Below, in pieces: positions 25,349 through 33,754 of a stretch of DNA of 64,000 nucleotides (position 1 is its first letter; every line of letters starts with the position of its first letter). Origin of the DNA: Micromonospora mirobrigensis (GTDB taxonomy: Bacteria > Actinomycetota > Actinomycetes > Mycobacteriales > Micromonosporaceae); NCBI RefSeq assembly GCF_900091555.1, contig NZ_FMCX01000002.1:62001-126000 (forward strand), given 5' to 3'. The position numbers and the translations under genes were made by a program. Below the pieces are notes generated by a model, which was not told where the DNA came from, ran no database searches, and worked only from the letters and a program-made list of their open reading frames with translations.

Positions 25349-26056
25349 TCACTCCTCGATGGCGCCACCGATCGCGCGCAGATGCTCACGGAAGGTCAAC
25401 GCCGGGTCGCCGGTCCGGGCGGCCAGGAAGGCGGCGAAGCCCACCTGCTCGCGCAGCGGCACCCCGGCGCGGATCCGGTCGGCCTGCCGGCGTTCGGTGC
25501 CCCGGATCGACTCGGCGACCTCGAACAGTTCACCGGCCCGACTCACCGGCAGGAAGAGCACCCCGTCGTCGTCGGCCACCGCCAGGTCGCCGGCGTCGAC
25601 GGTCCACTCCCCCACGGTCGCGCTGGTCAGGGCGGACGCCGCCCGGGGGTCCAGCCGCTGCGGCCCGGTGGGGACCGCGCCGAGGCTGAACACCGGCAGG
25701 CCGACCGCGCGGATGTCGGCGGTGTCGCGGTGCAGGCCCCAGATCACCACGCCGGCCAGGCCGGCGGCGGCGGCCTCCAGCACCACCAGGTCGCCGACGC
25801 AGGACTCGTCGACGCGTCCGGCGTTGTCGACGACCAGGACGGCGCCCTGCCGGGCGCCGTCGATCGCCTCCAGGAAGACGTCCACGCTGCCCGCGTGCCG
25901 GGCCGGCGCGACCCGCCCGAACAACTGCCCGCCGGGTACGACCGGTCGCAGCGCGGCGGGTCCGCAGCGCACCGGCACTCCGGCGCGCAGGCAGGCGTCG
26001 GCCAGGTGGGCGGTGGTCAGCGTGGCGCGGCGGCGTCGCAGGTCGTCGAGGTCCAT
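25349..26056 (-). CDS. RraA-like family protein (aldolase fold)
   Basis: 235 residues from the ATG at 26056. Fold and motifs match RraA/HMG aldolase relatives: TTAHLADACLRAGVP at the start, GAVLVVDNAGRVDESCVGDL where the GxxxE and ligand residues lie, and GVVIWGLHRDTADIRAVGLPVF. Family members are class II aldolases of 4-hydroxy-4-methyl-2-oxoglutarate or regulators of RNase E; E. coli-type RNase E regulation is unlikely here. Often annotated as demethylmenaquinone methyltransferase in older databases. Function unproven. Confidence 0.82.
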   Translation of the reverse strand: MDLDDLRRRRATLTTAHLADACLRAGVPVRCGPAALRPVVPGGQLFGRVAPARHAGSVDVFLEAIDGARQGAVLVVDNAGRVDESCVGDLVVLEAAAAGLAGVVIWGLHRDTADIRAVGLPVFSLGAVPTGPQRLDPRAASALTSATVGEWTVDAGDLAVADDDGVLFLPVSRAGELFEVAESIRGTERRQADRIRAGVPLREQVGFAAFLAARTGDPALTFREHLRAIGGAIEE

Positions 26057-26069
26057 GGGCCGACCGTAG

Positions 26070-27389
26070 TCAGCCGGAGCCTGCCGGTGGCGGGCCACTT
26101 CGCGGCCGGTGGCCTGCCGGTGGGCGGCGTCCCGGGCGGCTGCGTCGCCGGGGGGCGGGCCGGCGGGGTCGGTCCAACCGCGCCCGCGCTGGCGGATGGG
26201 CCGAGGCCTCCCCCACGCCGGCGGCCCGCCGCACCATCCGGTTCGCGTCGTCCGGATCGCAGCCGGTGGCGCGCAGCAGCTCACTGTCGGCGGTCCTCAG
26301 GTCGATGATCAGACCGTCGCCGTAGGGACGTACCCCCGCTGCCCAGGCCTGTCCGGCGAGCTCGGCGCTCTCGCGGACCCGCCGCCTGCTGTCGGGGAAG
26401 TCGGTGTCGCCGGCCCGGCACTCGCGCCGCAGGTCCTGCACGGCCACGCCGAGCCGCTCCACCGCCCGGGACAGCTGAGCCGGAACGGGCTCGCCGTACT
26501 GGAGGGCGGTGGCGGACCGGCGGGCCAGCGACCGGACGTAGAGGGTGAGGCGTTCCAGGTGTGCCGCGCCGTTGGCGTAGCGGTGGTACTGCTGCCGGCG
26601 GTGCCAGCGAGCCGGTGCGATGGTCACCACCTCCTCGGCGCCGCTGAGCGCCTCGTTGAGCCGGCCGATGTCGGCGTCGAGGCCGCGAAGCTCCTCGAGC
26701 ACGCGTACGGCGGCGTCGGCGTCACGGGTCTCCAGCGCCCGGGCCACCGCGCCGAGCTGGGCGGAGAGGGCCGCGTAGATCGGTTCGGACGCCCGGTCGA
26801 GCACCCGCAGCGGGTTGACCGGTAGCAACAGTCCGACCACCAGCAGGCCGATCACGCTGCCGACCAGCGCGTCGAAGATGTGGGGCGCCTCCAGACCGCG
26901 CTGGTGCGGCGCCAGGGTGGCGAACAGGACCGCCGTGCCCCCGGCCTGCCCGACCAGGGGGCCACCACGGCCCGCCACCAGCAGTGCCACCGCGATGGCC
27001 AGGCTGACGATCAACCCGGTCTGCCAGGCGCCCGACCCGATCAGGTAGCGCAGCACGTCCCCGACGGTGATGCCGAGCCCCACCCCGGCCAGGAGTTCGA
27101 CGGTGCGTCGGGCCCGTTGACCGATGGCGGCGGCGATGGTGCCGACCGCCGCCGCCGGCGCGAACACGTGCGCGCCGGGGCCGAGCAGGCGGTTCGCCAC
27201 CAGGGCGGCGAGCGCGGCAGCGAGCCCGGCCTGCACGGCGATCACGACGGTGATCTCCAGCTGGCGCAGCCGGAGCCGGCCGGCCTGCTCGCCCTCCCGT
27301 CTGGCCCGGGTCACCGCCTCGCGCCCGCGCCCGGCGACCGCGCCCAGCGGTGACCGGGCAGGATCCGGGTCACGGCGTTCCTCGGTCAT
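26070..27389 (-). CDS. FUSC-family aromatic-acid exporter-like protein
   Basis: 439 residues. Six hydrophobic helices lie at about 44-210 (ITVVIAVQAGLAAALAALV, FAPAAAVGTIAAAIGQRAR and others) followed by a cytoplasmic helical domain, the pattern of fusaric-acid-resistance proteins. DADIGRLNEALSGAEE is a predicted helix. The last 45 residues are an Arg/Pro-rich run (RPRRPAPRRRSRPGRRPP) unlike the rest, which suggests an earlier stop was lost by frameshift. It starts 13 bp from the RraA-like gene start, so both may share an operon (RraA-like downstream). Confidence 0.85.
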   Translation of the reverse strand: MTEERRDPDPARSPLGAVAGRGREAVTRARREGEQAGRLRLRQLEITVVIAVQAGLAAALAALVANRLLGPGAHVFAPAAAVGTIAAAIGQRARRTVELLAGVGLGITVGDVLRYLIGSGAWQTGLIVSLAIAVALLVAGRGGPLVGQAGGTAVLFATLAPHQRGLEAPHIFDALVGSVIGLLVVGLLLPVNPLRVLDRASEPIYAALSAQLGAVARALETRDADAAVRVLEELRGLDADIGRLNEALSGAEEVVTIAPARWHRRQQYHRYANGAAHLERLTLYVRSLARRSATALQYGEPVPAQLSRAVERLGVAVQDLRRECRAGDTDFPDSRRRVRESAELAGQAWAAGVRPYGDGLIIDLRTADSELLRATGCDPDDANRMVRRAAGVGEASAHPPARARLDRPRRPAPRRRSRPGRRPPAGHRPRSGPPPAGSG

Positions 27390-27520
27390 GGCGGCGGTTA
27401 CCCGACGAGCGGCGGGCGAACCGTCGCCGGCCGCAGGGGCGGCTCGCCGGTCGCGCGTAGCCGGCGCTGTCGCGGGTAGGCGGGGCGTCCGGGACGTGAC
27501 CGTGACCGCGGAGGGCCGGG

Positions 27521-27796
27521 ATGACCGAATGGGACGAGCAGGCGGATCCGCTGCGGCGACCGCCGGAAGCCGACGCGCAGGAGCAGAACCAGGACCTGAC
27601 GGTGGTGGGTCCGCCCGACGCCGTCGGGTCCGCCGTCGCGGAGGCGGCCGAGGCGGACCTCGCCGAGCAGGGCAAGCTGGTTGCGCCGAGTGCCGGGGCC
27701 GACCTGGCCGCGTCGGTGCACGGCGGCACCGATGCGGCGGACGCGCTGGAGCAGAACCAGGAGATCCCGGTACCGGACGAGGACCGCCGGGGCTGA
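27521..27796 (+). CDS. Small acidic hypothetical protein
   Basis: 91 residues, MTEWDEQADPLRRPPEADAQ and an acidic, disorder-prone chain. The peptide EQNQ occurs twice (EQNQDLTVVGPP and EQNQEIPVPDEDR), which suggests an internal repeat. No Cys, no membrane segment. GGAGGG lies before the ATG. I do not recognise a named family. Confidence 0.6.
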   Translation: MTEWDEQADPLRRPPEADAQEQNQDLTVVGPPDAVGSAVAEAAEADLAEQGKLVAPSAGADLAASVHGGTDAADALEQNQEIPVPDEDRRG

Positions 27797-27812
27797 GGAC
27801 CGGGCCGGCCGG

Positions 27813-29159
27813 TCAGTGCGTGGCCACCACCACGGCGGGCGGGTCCAGCTCGGCCAGGCGCGCCGGTCGGACGACCAGCAGCAGCACGGCCACGGCGGCG
27901 ACCATGCCGCCGGCGACCACCACGGCCATCGCCACGGCGCCGGTGCCGAGCACGCCGACCAGCGGCGCGGAGAGGGCGCCCACCCCGAACTGCACGGCAC
28001 CGAGCAGCGCCGCGGCGGTGCCGGCGGCCTCGCCGTGCCGGGACAGGGCCAGCGCGGGGGCGTTGGGCATCGCCAGGCCGGCGGCGGCGAGCACCACCCA
28101 CAGCGAGGCGAGGACGGCGGCGAGACCGCCGACGCCGGTGGCGGCGAAGGCCACCAGCACGAGCCCCGCGACGGCGCCCACGGCCAGGGCGGTGACCAGG
28201 ATGCGCTGCGGCGTGAAGCGGCGCAGCAGGCGTACGTTGAGCTGGGTGGCGGTGATCAGGCCGACCGCGCCGGCGCCGAAGGCGAGGCCGAACTGCTGCT
28301 CGTCCAGGCCGTACTGCTGCTGGAAGACGAACGACGACCCGGCGACGTACGCGAAGAGCGCGGCCATGGCCAGGCCGGCGACCAGGACCAGTCCGACGAA
28401 CGTCCGGTCGCGCAACAGCGTGCGGTAGTCGCGCAGGGTGCCGGCCACGCCACCGTGGCGGCGGCGGTGCGGCGGCAGGGTCTCCCTGATCCCGACCGCC
28501 GCGACCACGACCAGCAGGGCGCCGAAGACGGCGAGGGCGGCGAAGACGCCCCGCCAGTCCGACCAGCGCAGCAGCGCGCTGCCGAGGGTTGGGGCGAGGA
28601 TCGGGGCGGCGCCCATGACCAGCATCAGGCGGGAGAAGAGCCGGGCGAAGGCGGAGCCGCTGAACAGGTCGCGGACGATCGCCATGGCCACCACGGAGGC
28701 GGCGGCGACGCCGAGGCCCTGGAGCACTCGCAGCACGCCGACGGTGGCGATGGTCGGGGCGACCACGCAGAGCAGCGAGGCCACGATGTGCAGGCCGATG
28801 CCGGCGAGCAGCGGACGGCGACGGCCGACCGCGTCGGAGAGCGGTCCGATCAGCAGCTGGCCCAGGGCCAGTCCGGCGAGGGTGCCGGTGAGGGTGAGCT
28901 GCACGGCCGCGGAGGTGGTGTCCAGGTCGGTGGCGATGGCCGGCAGCGCGGGCAGGTACATGTCGATGGTCAGTGGGCCGATCGCGATCAGCGAGCCGAG
29001 GACGAGCACCAGCCGCAGGCGTTCCCGCCCGGTCATCAGGTCACCGGGGGTCTCCACGGTCTCGGCGGCGGCGGTTGTCGGGGCTGGTCCGGGCGGACCT
29101 CGGCGAGCAGACTGGGCAACGGTCACACCTGGCAGCAAATCCTCGTCTCGCTGATCCAT
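27813..29159 (-). CDS. Bcr/CflA-family multidrug MFS transporter
   Basis: 448 residues with 12 predicted helices. MTGRERLRLVLVLG at residue 42 opens the conserved part; LIGPLSDAVGRRRPLLAG is MFS motif A and APILAPTLGSALL is motif C of drug exporters. IDMYLPALPAIATDL is typical of the Bcr/CflA branch. The first 41 residues are less conserved, so translation could start at residue 42. The acidic protein at 27521 lies convergent, 16 bp from the stop. Substrate unknown. Confidence 0.9.
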   Translation of the reverse strand: MDQRDEDLLPGVTVAQSARRGPPGPAPTTAAAETVETPGDLMTGRERLRLVLVLGSLIAIGPLTIDMYLPALPAIATDLDTTSAAVQLTLTGTLAGLALGQLLIGPLSDAVGRRRPLLAGIGLHIVASLLCVVAPTIATVGVLRVLQGLGVAAASVVAMAIVRDLFSGSAFARLFSRLMLVMGAAPILAPTLGSALLRWSDWRGVFAALAVFGALLVVVAAVGIRETLPPHRRRHGGVAGTLRDYRTLLRDRTFVGLVLVAGLAMAALFAYVAGSSFVFQQQYGLDEQQFGLAFGAGAVGLITATQLNVRLLRRFTPQRILVTALAVGAVAGLVLVAFAATGVGGLAAVLASLWVVLAAAGLAMPNAPALALSRHGEAAGTAAALLGAVQFGVGALSAPLVGVLGTGAVAMAVVVAGGMVAAVAVLLLVVRPARLAELDPPAVVVATH

Positions 29160-29186
29160 TCCCGCCGGTGGGTCAGCTCACACCGG

Positions 29187-29351
29187 TCAGTCGGTGTGGT
29201 CCTCGGGCTCGCTGTCGGCGGTCAACGCCCCGGTGCCGGGCTCGGCGGGCAGGAAGACGTGGGCGTGGCCGAAGCCCGCGTCGACGTTGACGGCGTCGAG
29301 TTGGGTGGCGGCGGTGGACCAGGTGGCCACGGCGGTCCGGCACGGCTGCAC
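29187..29351 (-). CDS. Possible small protein or C-terminal remnant
   Basis: 54 codons from a GTG at 29351, including TAVATWSTAATQLDAVNVDA and GFGHAHVFLPAEPG. The residues have coding character, while upstream codons become Arg/Pro-rich. No ribosome site is seen. It may be the end of a deleted gene. No family recognised. Confidence 0.3.
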   Translation of the reverse strand: MQPCRTAVATWSTAATQLDAVNVDAGFGHAHVFLPAEPGTGALTADSEPEDHTD

Positions 29352-29406
29352 CTGTCGTTCGAGGGGGTGGCCGGGGCGCGCCCGTGCGCCCCGGCCACCG
29401 CACCGG

Positions 29407-30192
29407 TCACTCGTTCGGTTCGCAGTTGAACTTCGCCTGCCCGGCGGCCATCCTGATGCTGCCGAGCAGGTGGGTCAGGAAGAACGGCTCGGAGTACGAG
29501 GCGTCGGTGTGGCCCAGCGCCGTGTAGACGGCACGGCCGCCGTCGTAGTTGTGGCACCACGCCATCGGGTGGTCCTCGCCCATCGACCCGCCGGTGTAGC
29601 CGACCGGGTTGTAGGTCGACTCGTCGATGCGGGCCAGCACCCGAACCTCACCGCGCGGGTTGGTGCGGAAGTTGTACCACTCGTCGGTGCGCCACCACTT
29701 GCTCGGCAGTCCGCGGGTGGCCTCGGTGCCCTGCCCGACGACGCGGACCAGGGCCGGCTGGATGGCCGGGTGGTCCCGGAAGTACGCGCCGACCAGGCCG
29801 CCGTACCAGCTCCAGTTGTAGCCGCTGTCCGAGGCGGCGTGGATGCCGAGGTAGCCACCGCCGGCCTCGATGTAGCGCTGGAAGGCGGCCTTGGACTCCG
29901 GCCGGGTCACCGGGTCACCGGTGGTGGACAGAAAGATGACGGCGTCGTACTTCGCCAGGTTGGCGTCGGTGAACTGGGTGTCGTCCTCGGTGGTGTCCAC
30001 CCCGAAGCCGTTCTCCGCGCCGAGTTCCTTGATGGCGGCGATGCCGACCGGGATGGAGGCGTGGCGGTAGCCGGTCGTCCTGGAGAAGACGAGGACCTGG
30101 TAGTCGCCGCCGTCGGCCGCGGCCGGGACGGCGGGCCCGACCAGCCCGACGACGAGCGCCAGTACGGCGAGCGCTCTGGACGATCTCTTCAT
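29407..30192 (-). CDS. Secreted ThuA-domain protein
   Basis: 261 residues with a signal peptide (MKRSSRALAVLALVVGLVG then PAVPAAADGG). Mature part is a glutamine-amidotransferase-like ThuA fold: VLVFSRTTGYRHASIP, GGGYLGIHAASD and DHPMAWCHNYDGGRAVYTALGH are family hallmarks. ThuA proteins act in trehalose/trehalulose utilisation through 3-keto sugars. It is divergent from the PQQ sugar dehydrogenase gene, and both are exported, so they probably work together on an external sugar. The shared upstream region is AT-rich and holds an inverted repeat. Confidence 0.93.
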   Translation of the reverse strand: MKRSSRALAVLALVVGLVGPAVPAAADGGDYQVLVFSRTTGYRHASIPVGIAAIKELGAENGFGVDTTEDDTQFTDANLAKYDAVIFLSTTGDPVTRPESKAAFQRYIEAGGGYLGIHAASDSGYNWSWYGGLVGAYFRDHPAIQPALVRVVGQGTEATRGLPSKWWRTDEWYNFRTNPRGEVRVLARIDESTYNPVGYTGGSMGEDHPMAWCHNYDGGRAVYTALGHTDASYSEPFFLTHLLGSIRMAAGQAKFNCEPNE

Positions 30193-30231
30193 GGCTCTCC
30201 TTCGGCGTGCCGGGATTATGCCTGTCGGCTG

Positions 30232-30301
30232 AACAAACTATTCGCTGGTCAGCGCGACCACAAGGGATTCGTGCGAACTTTTGTTGATGTAGAGAAAAGT
30301 T
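30232..30301. promoter_or_regulatory. AT-rich inverted repeats in divergent sugar promoter
   Basis: In very GC-rich surroundings this stretch has AACTTTT (30276-30282) and AAAAGTT (30295-30301), a perfect 7-bp inverted repeat with a 12-bp spacer. A second pair, ACAAACTATTCGC near 30233 and GCGAACTTTTGTT near 30274, is also roughly inverted. It separates ThuA from the PQQ dehydrogenase. Such sites fit a ROK, LacI or GntR sugar regulator not encoded here. Confidence 0.4.
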
Positions 30302-30488
30302 GAGCGCGGTTCACCGGAAGGTATGGACACATCGACGCCGGTTTTGTAGCGTCGCCCGGGTGACGAACCCGTTTCGTCGATGTGAACCGCTGATCGCCTG
30401 CCGCGCGGCCTCCACAGCGGACCCCATCCCTCCGACGGCACCGCACGTCCCGACCCTGCCCCGTTCCCCTCAAGAGAAAGAGAGGCAG

Positions 30489-32600
30489 ATGAAGAGACGA
30501 CTCGCGCTCGCCGTGGCCGGCCTGACCGCCACGGCGCTCGTCGCCACGCCCACCCCGTCCATGGCGGAGCCCACCGTGGCCGCCGCCCCCGCGGACGCGG
30601 ACTTCCAGAAGGTCACCCTCAACGACCACCCGGGCGAGCCGATGGACCTCGCCGTGCTGCCCGACCGCCGGGTGCTGCACGTGACCCGGGCCGGCCAGGT
30701 GTGGATGCACCACCCGGACAGCGGCCGCAACTCCCTCGCCGCCACCCTGGACGTCTACCGCCACGACGAGGAGGGCCTGCAGAACGTCGCCATCGACCCG
30801 AACTTCGGCAAGGGCGGCAACAACTGGGTCTACCTGTACTACTCGCCGCCCGGGAACACCCCGGTCGACGACCCGGCCACCCCGAACGTCAACGAGGGCG
30901 ACGCGCCGACCACCGGCACCGCCGCCGACTTCGCCAGGTTCAAGGGCGCCCTGCAACTGTCCCGGTTCCGTCTGGTCAAGGACACGCTGGACCTGAGCAC
31001 CGAGCAGAAGATCCTCCAGGTGCCGGTCGACCGGGGCATCTGCTGCCACGTCGGCGGTGACATCGTCTTCGACTCCAAGGGCAACCTGTACCTGTCCACC
31101 GGGGACGACACCAACCCGTTCGAGTCCGACGGCTACGCGCCGCTCGACGAGCGGGCCAACCGCAACCCCGCGTTCGACGCCCAGCGCAGCGCGGCCAACA
31201 CCAACGACCTGCGGGGCAAGATCCTGCGCGTCAAGCCGGGCGCCAACGGCGGCTACACCATCCCGGAGGGCAACCTCTTCCCGGTCGGCACGGCGAAGAC
31301 CCGCCCCGAGATCTACGTGATGGGGCTGCGCAACCCGTACCGCATCGAGCTCAACCGGGTCACCGACGAGCTCTACATCGGCGACTACTCCCCCGACGCC
31401 CGCCAGCCGAACCCGCAGCGCGGGCCGGCGGGTCAGGGCCGGTGGATCGCCACCCGGAAGGCGGCGAACTTCGGCTGGCCGTACTGCGTCACGCCGGACC
31501 AGCCCTACCAGGACTGGGACTTCGCCACCAACACGTCCAAGGGTCCGTTCAACTGCGCCGCGCCGGTCAACGACTCGCCGCACAACACCGGGCTGCGGGA
31601 GCTGCCGCCGGTGGCGCAGCCGGACGTCTGGTACGGCTACGGCCTGTCGCCGCGGTTCCCGGAGCTGGGTACCGGTGGCATCGGCCCGATGGCCGGGCCG
31701 GCCTACCGGTTCGACCCCAGGACCACCAAGGGTCGCGCCCCGGTCGCCTGGCCGGAGTACTACGACGGCAAGCCGCTGTTCTACGAGTGGACCCGCGACT
31801 ACGTCAAGGCGTTCACGCTGGACGCGCAGCGCAACCTGGTCGGCATCGAGCCGGTGGTGCCGTCGATCGTCACCGACAACCCGATGGACATGGAGTTCGG
31901 CCCCGACGGCGCGCTCTACGTCCTGGAGTACGGCGACGGCTACTTCAGCGAGAACCCCGAGGCGCAGCTCGCCCGGATCGACTACATCGGCTGGAAGGGC
32001 AACCACACGCCGGTGCCGCAGGTCTCCGCCGACCCGCTCAACGGGACCACGCCGCTGACCGTGCGGTTCTCCAGCGAGGGCACCACCGACGCCGACGGCG
32101 ACACGCTGAGGTACGCGTGGGACTTCGACAACGACGGGAAGGTCGACTCCCGCGAGGCGAGCCCGACCTTCACGTACACCGAGAACGGCCGCTACGACGC
32201 GACCCTCAACGTCAGCGACCGGGGCGGGCTGTCCGCGTCGGCGTCGGTGCAGGTCGTGGTCGGCAACGCCGCCCCGGTGGTGGAGCTGGTCAAGCCGACC
32301 GAGGGGCAGCCGTTCCAGTTCGGTGACACCGTCGCGTACGAGGTCAAGGTGACCGACGACCAGCCGGTGGACTGCGCCAAGGTCACCGTCACCTACATCC
32401 TCGGCCACGACCAGCACGGTCACCCGCAGACCACCGCGACCGGCTGCACCGGCACCATCCAGACCACCGTGCCCGGCGGTCACGACCCGGCGAACGACAA
32501 CCTGTCCGCCGTGTTCGTCGCCTCCTACACCGACCCGGGCGGCGACGGCCTGCCGTCGCTGACCGGCACCGACCAGGTCCGCCTGGTCCCCTCCGCGTAA
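30489..32600 (+). CDS. Secreted PQQ-dependent sugar dehydrogenase with PKD domain
   Basis: 703 residues from the ATG at 30489; the upstream in-frame extension lies in the promoter and the N-terminus MKRRLALAVAGLTATAL is a signal peptide ending near SMAEP. Residues about 45-500 form a glucose/sorbosone dehydrogenase six-bladed propeller: EPMDLAVLPDRRVLHVTR at the start, DIVFDSKGNLYLSTGDD, GLRNPYRIELNR and FGPDGALYVLEYGDGYF. Residues about 520-600 are a PKD domain (DADGDTLRYAWDFDNDGKVD), followed by a further beta domain. It oxidises sugars outside the cell and could feed 3-keto sugars to ThuA and the isomerase. Confidence 0.92.
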   Translation: MKRRLALAVAGLTATALVATPTPSMAEPTVAAAPADADFQKVTLNDHPGEPMDLAVLPDRRVLHVTRAGQVWMHHPDSGRNSLAATLDVYRHDEEGLQNVAIDPNFGKGGNNWVYLYYSPPGNTPVDDPATPNVNEGDAPTTGTAADFARFKGALQLSRFRLVKDTLDLSTEQKILQVPVDRGICCHVGGDIVFDSKGNLYLSTGDDTNPFESDGYAPLDERANRNPAFDAQRSAANTNDLRGKILRVKPGANGGYTIPEGNLFPVGTAKTRPEIYVMGLRNPYRIELNRVTDELYIGDYSPDARQPNPQRGPAGQGRWIATRKAANFGWPYCVTPDQPYQDWDFATNTSKGPFNCAAPVNDSPHNTGLRELPPVAQPDVWYGYGLSPRFPELGTGGIGPMAGPAYRFDPRTTKGRAPVAWPEYYDGKPLFYEWTRDYVKAFTLDAQRNLVGIEPVVPSIVTDNPMDMEFGPDGALYVLEYGDGYFSENPEAQLARIDYIGWKGNHTPVPQVSADPLNGTTPLTVRFSSEGTTDADGDTLRYAWDFDNDGKVDSREASPTFTYTENGRYDATLNVSDRGGLSASASVQVVVGNAAPVVELVKPTEGQPFQFGDTVAYEVKVTDDQPVDCAKVTVTYILGHDQHGHPQTTATGCTGTIQTTVPGGHDPANDNLSAVFVASYTDPGGDGLPSLTGTDQVRLVPSA

Positions 32601-32617
32601 AGCAAAGGAGACCCACC

Positions 32618-33565
32618 ATGTGTTACGGATTCGACGGGGAGGCCGCGCTGCGGCGGTCCGTCATGGACCGGCGGAGCCTGCTGCGCGGCTCGCTGGCCGC
32701 GGCCGCCGGGGTCGGGCTCGCCTCGGCCGGGCTCGGCGTCACCCCGGCGTCGGCCACCACCCGGCACACCGGTCGGCACCTCGTGCCCCCGGGCCTGATC
32801 AGCATCCAGCTCTGGACGATGCGCGACGCCCTGTGGGGCGCCCCCGGGTACGACGCCACGCTGACCCGGCTCGCCCAGATCGGCTACCCGAAGGTGGAGT
32901 TGGCGCTGGGTTACTTCGGGCGCACCGCCGCCCAGTTGCGGCAGTTCCTCGACGGCATCGGCATCCACGCCAGCTCCAGCCACGACGGGATCGCCGAGAA
33001 CGCCGCCGGCCTGGAGCAGAAGATCCAGAACGCGGTCACCCTGGGCCAGCGGTACATGGTGGTGCCGTACCTGAACTCCGACAAGGCCGACGACTGGAAG
33101 CGCTGGGCGGAGCAGATGAACGTCGAGGCCGCCGCGGCGGCCCGGGCGGGCCTGCGCTACGGCTACCACAACCACGCCCACGAGTTCACCATCGACCTGG
33201 GCGGCGGTCGTCGGCCGTGGGACATCCTGACCTCGGAGCTCGACCCGAGGCTGGTGCACCTGGAGGTCGACCTGTACTGGGCGGTCACCGGCGGCATCAA
33301 CTCCGGTGACGGCGTCGACGACCCGGAGGGCTTCGCCCTCGACGTCATCCGCGGCGCCCCGCAGCGGGTGCTCCAGTACCACGTCAAGGACCGGCACACC
33401 GCCGACGGCGACATGGCCGACCTGGGCACCGGGCACATCGACTTCGCCCGGATCTTCCGGGAGCACTCCGTGCAGGAGTACATCGTCGAGAACGACACCC
33501 CGGACGTGACGCCGCAGCAGACCGCCGAGGTCGGCTACCGGTACCTGCGCAGGATCCGCTTCTGA
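32618..33565 (+). CDS. Tat-exported sugar phosphate isomerase/epimerase-like TIM barrel
   Basis: 315 residues. The N-terminus MCYGFDGEAALRRSVM is followed by a twin-arginine signal (DRRSLLRGSLAAAAG). The mature part is an AP2EC-type TIM barrel: SIQLWTMRDALWG, GYPKVELALGYFGRTAAQLR, RYGYHNHAHEF (metal His/Glu) and HLEVDLYWAVTGG. Such proteins are often 3-keto-glycoside or sugar isomerases. AAAGGAG precedes the ATG. It lies 17 bp after the dehydrogenase and they are probably co-transcribed. Confidence 0.9.
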   Translation: MCYGFDGEAALRRSVMDRRSLLRGSLAAAAGVGLASAGLGVTPASATTRHTGRHLVPPGLISIQLWTMRDALWGAPGYDATLTRLAQIGYPKVELALGYFGRTAAQLRQFLDGIGIHASSSHDGIAENAAGLEQKIQNAVTLGQRYMVVPYLNSDKADDWKRWAEQMNVEAAAAARAGLRYGYHNHAHEFTIDLGGGRRPWDILTSELDPRLVHLEVDLYWAVTGGINSGDGVDDPEGFALDVIRGAPQRVLQYHVKDRHTADGDMADLGTGHIDFARIFREHSVQEYIVENDTPDVTPQQTAEVGYRYLRRIRF

Positions 33566-33578
33566 TCCACCCGTACGG

Positions 33579-33614
33579 CGAGGCGGCCGGGCCCGGCAGG
33601 GTCCGGCCGCCTCG
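33579..33614 (+). terminator. Hairpin terminator after sugar-oxidation operon
   Basis: Perfect 12-bp stem CGAGGCGGCCGG / CCGGCCGCCTCG with a 12-nt loop, 14 bp after the isomerase stop. No U tract. Confidence 0.75.
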
Positions 33615-33684
33615 GCGCGTCCCCCCGGGGCCAGGAGGTCGGGCGCGTGCCGGAGGGCTTCGTTTACCGGCGGATCGGCCGGGT

Positions 33685-33736
33685 AGCGCTGGTGGAGAGC
33701 TTCGGACGGTGCCGGGGCGGAACGTCCACCAGCGCT
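33685..33736. promoter_or_regulatory. Long inverted repeat before alcohol dehydrogenase
   Basis: AGCGCTGGTGGA (33685-33696) and its exact complement TCCACCAGCGCT (33725-33736) are separated by 28 bases, ending 19 bp before the ATG at 33755. The outer AGCGCT is itself palindromic. It could be an operator, a leader hairpin or a processing site. I cannot decide. Confidence 0.4.
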
Positions 33737-33754
33737 GGTCGAGGAGGCGAACGA

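Noticed and set aside
33685..33736. Inverted repeat considered as ends of a mobile element
   Set aside because: The arms are only 28 bp apart, with no transposase and no target duplication.
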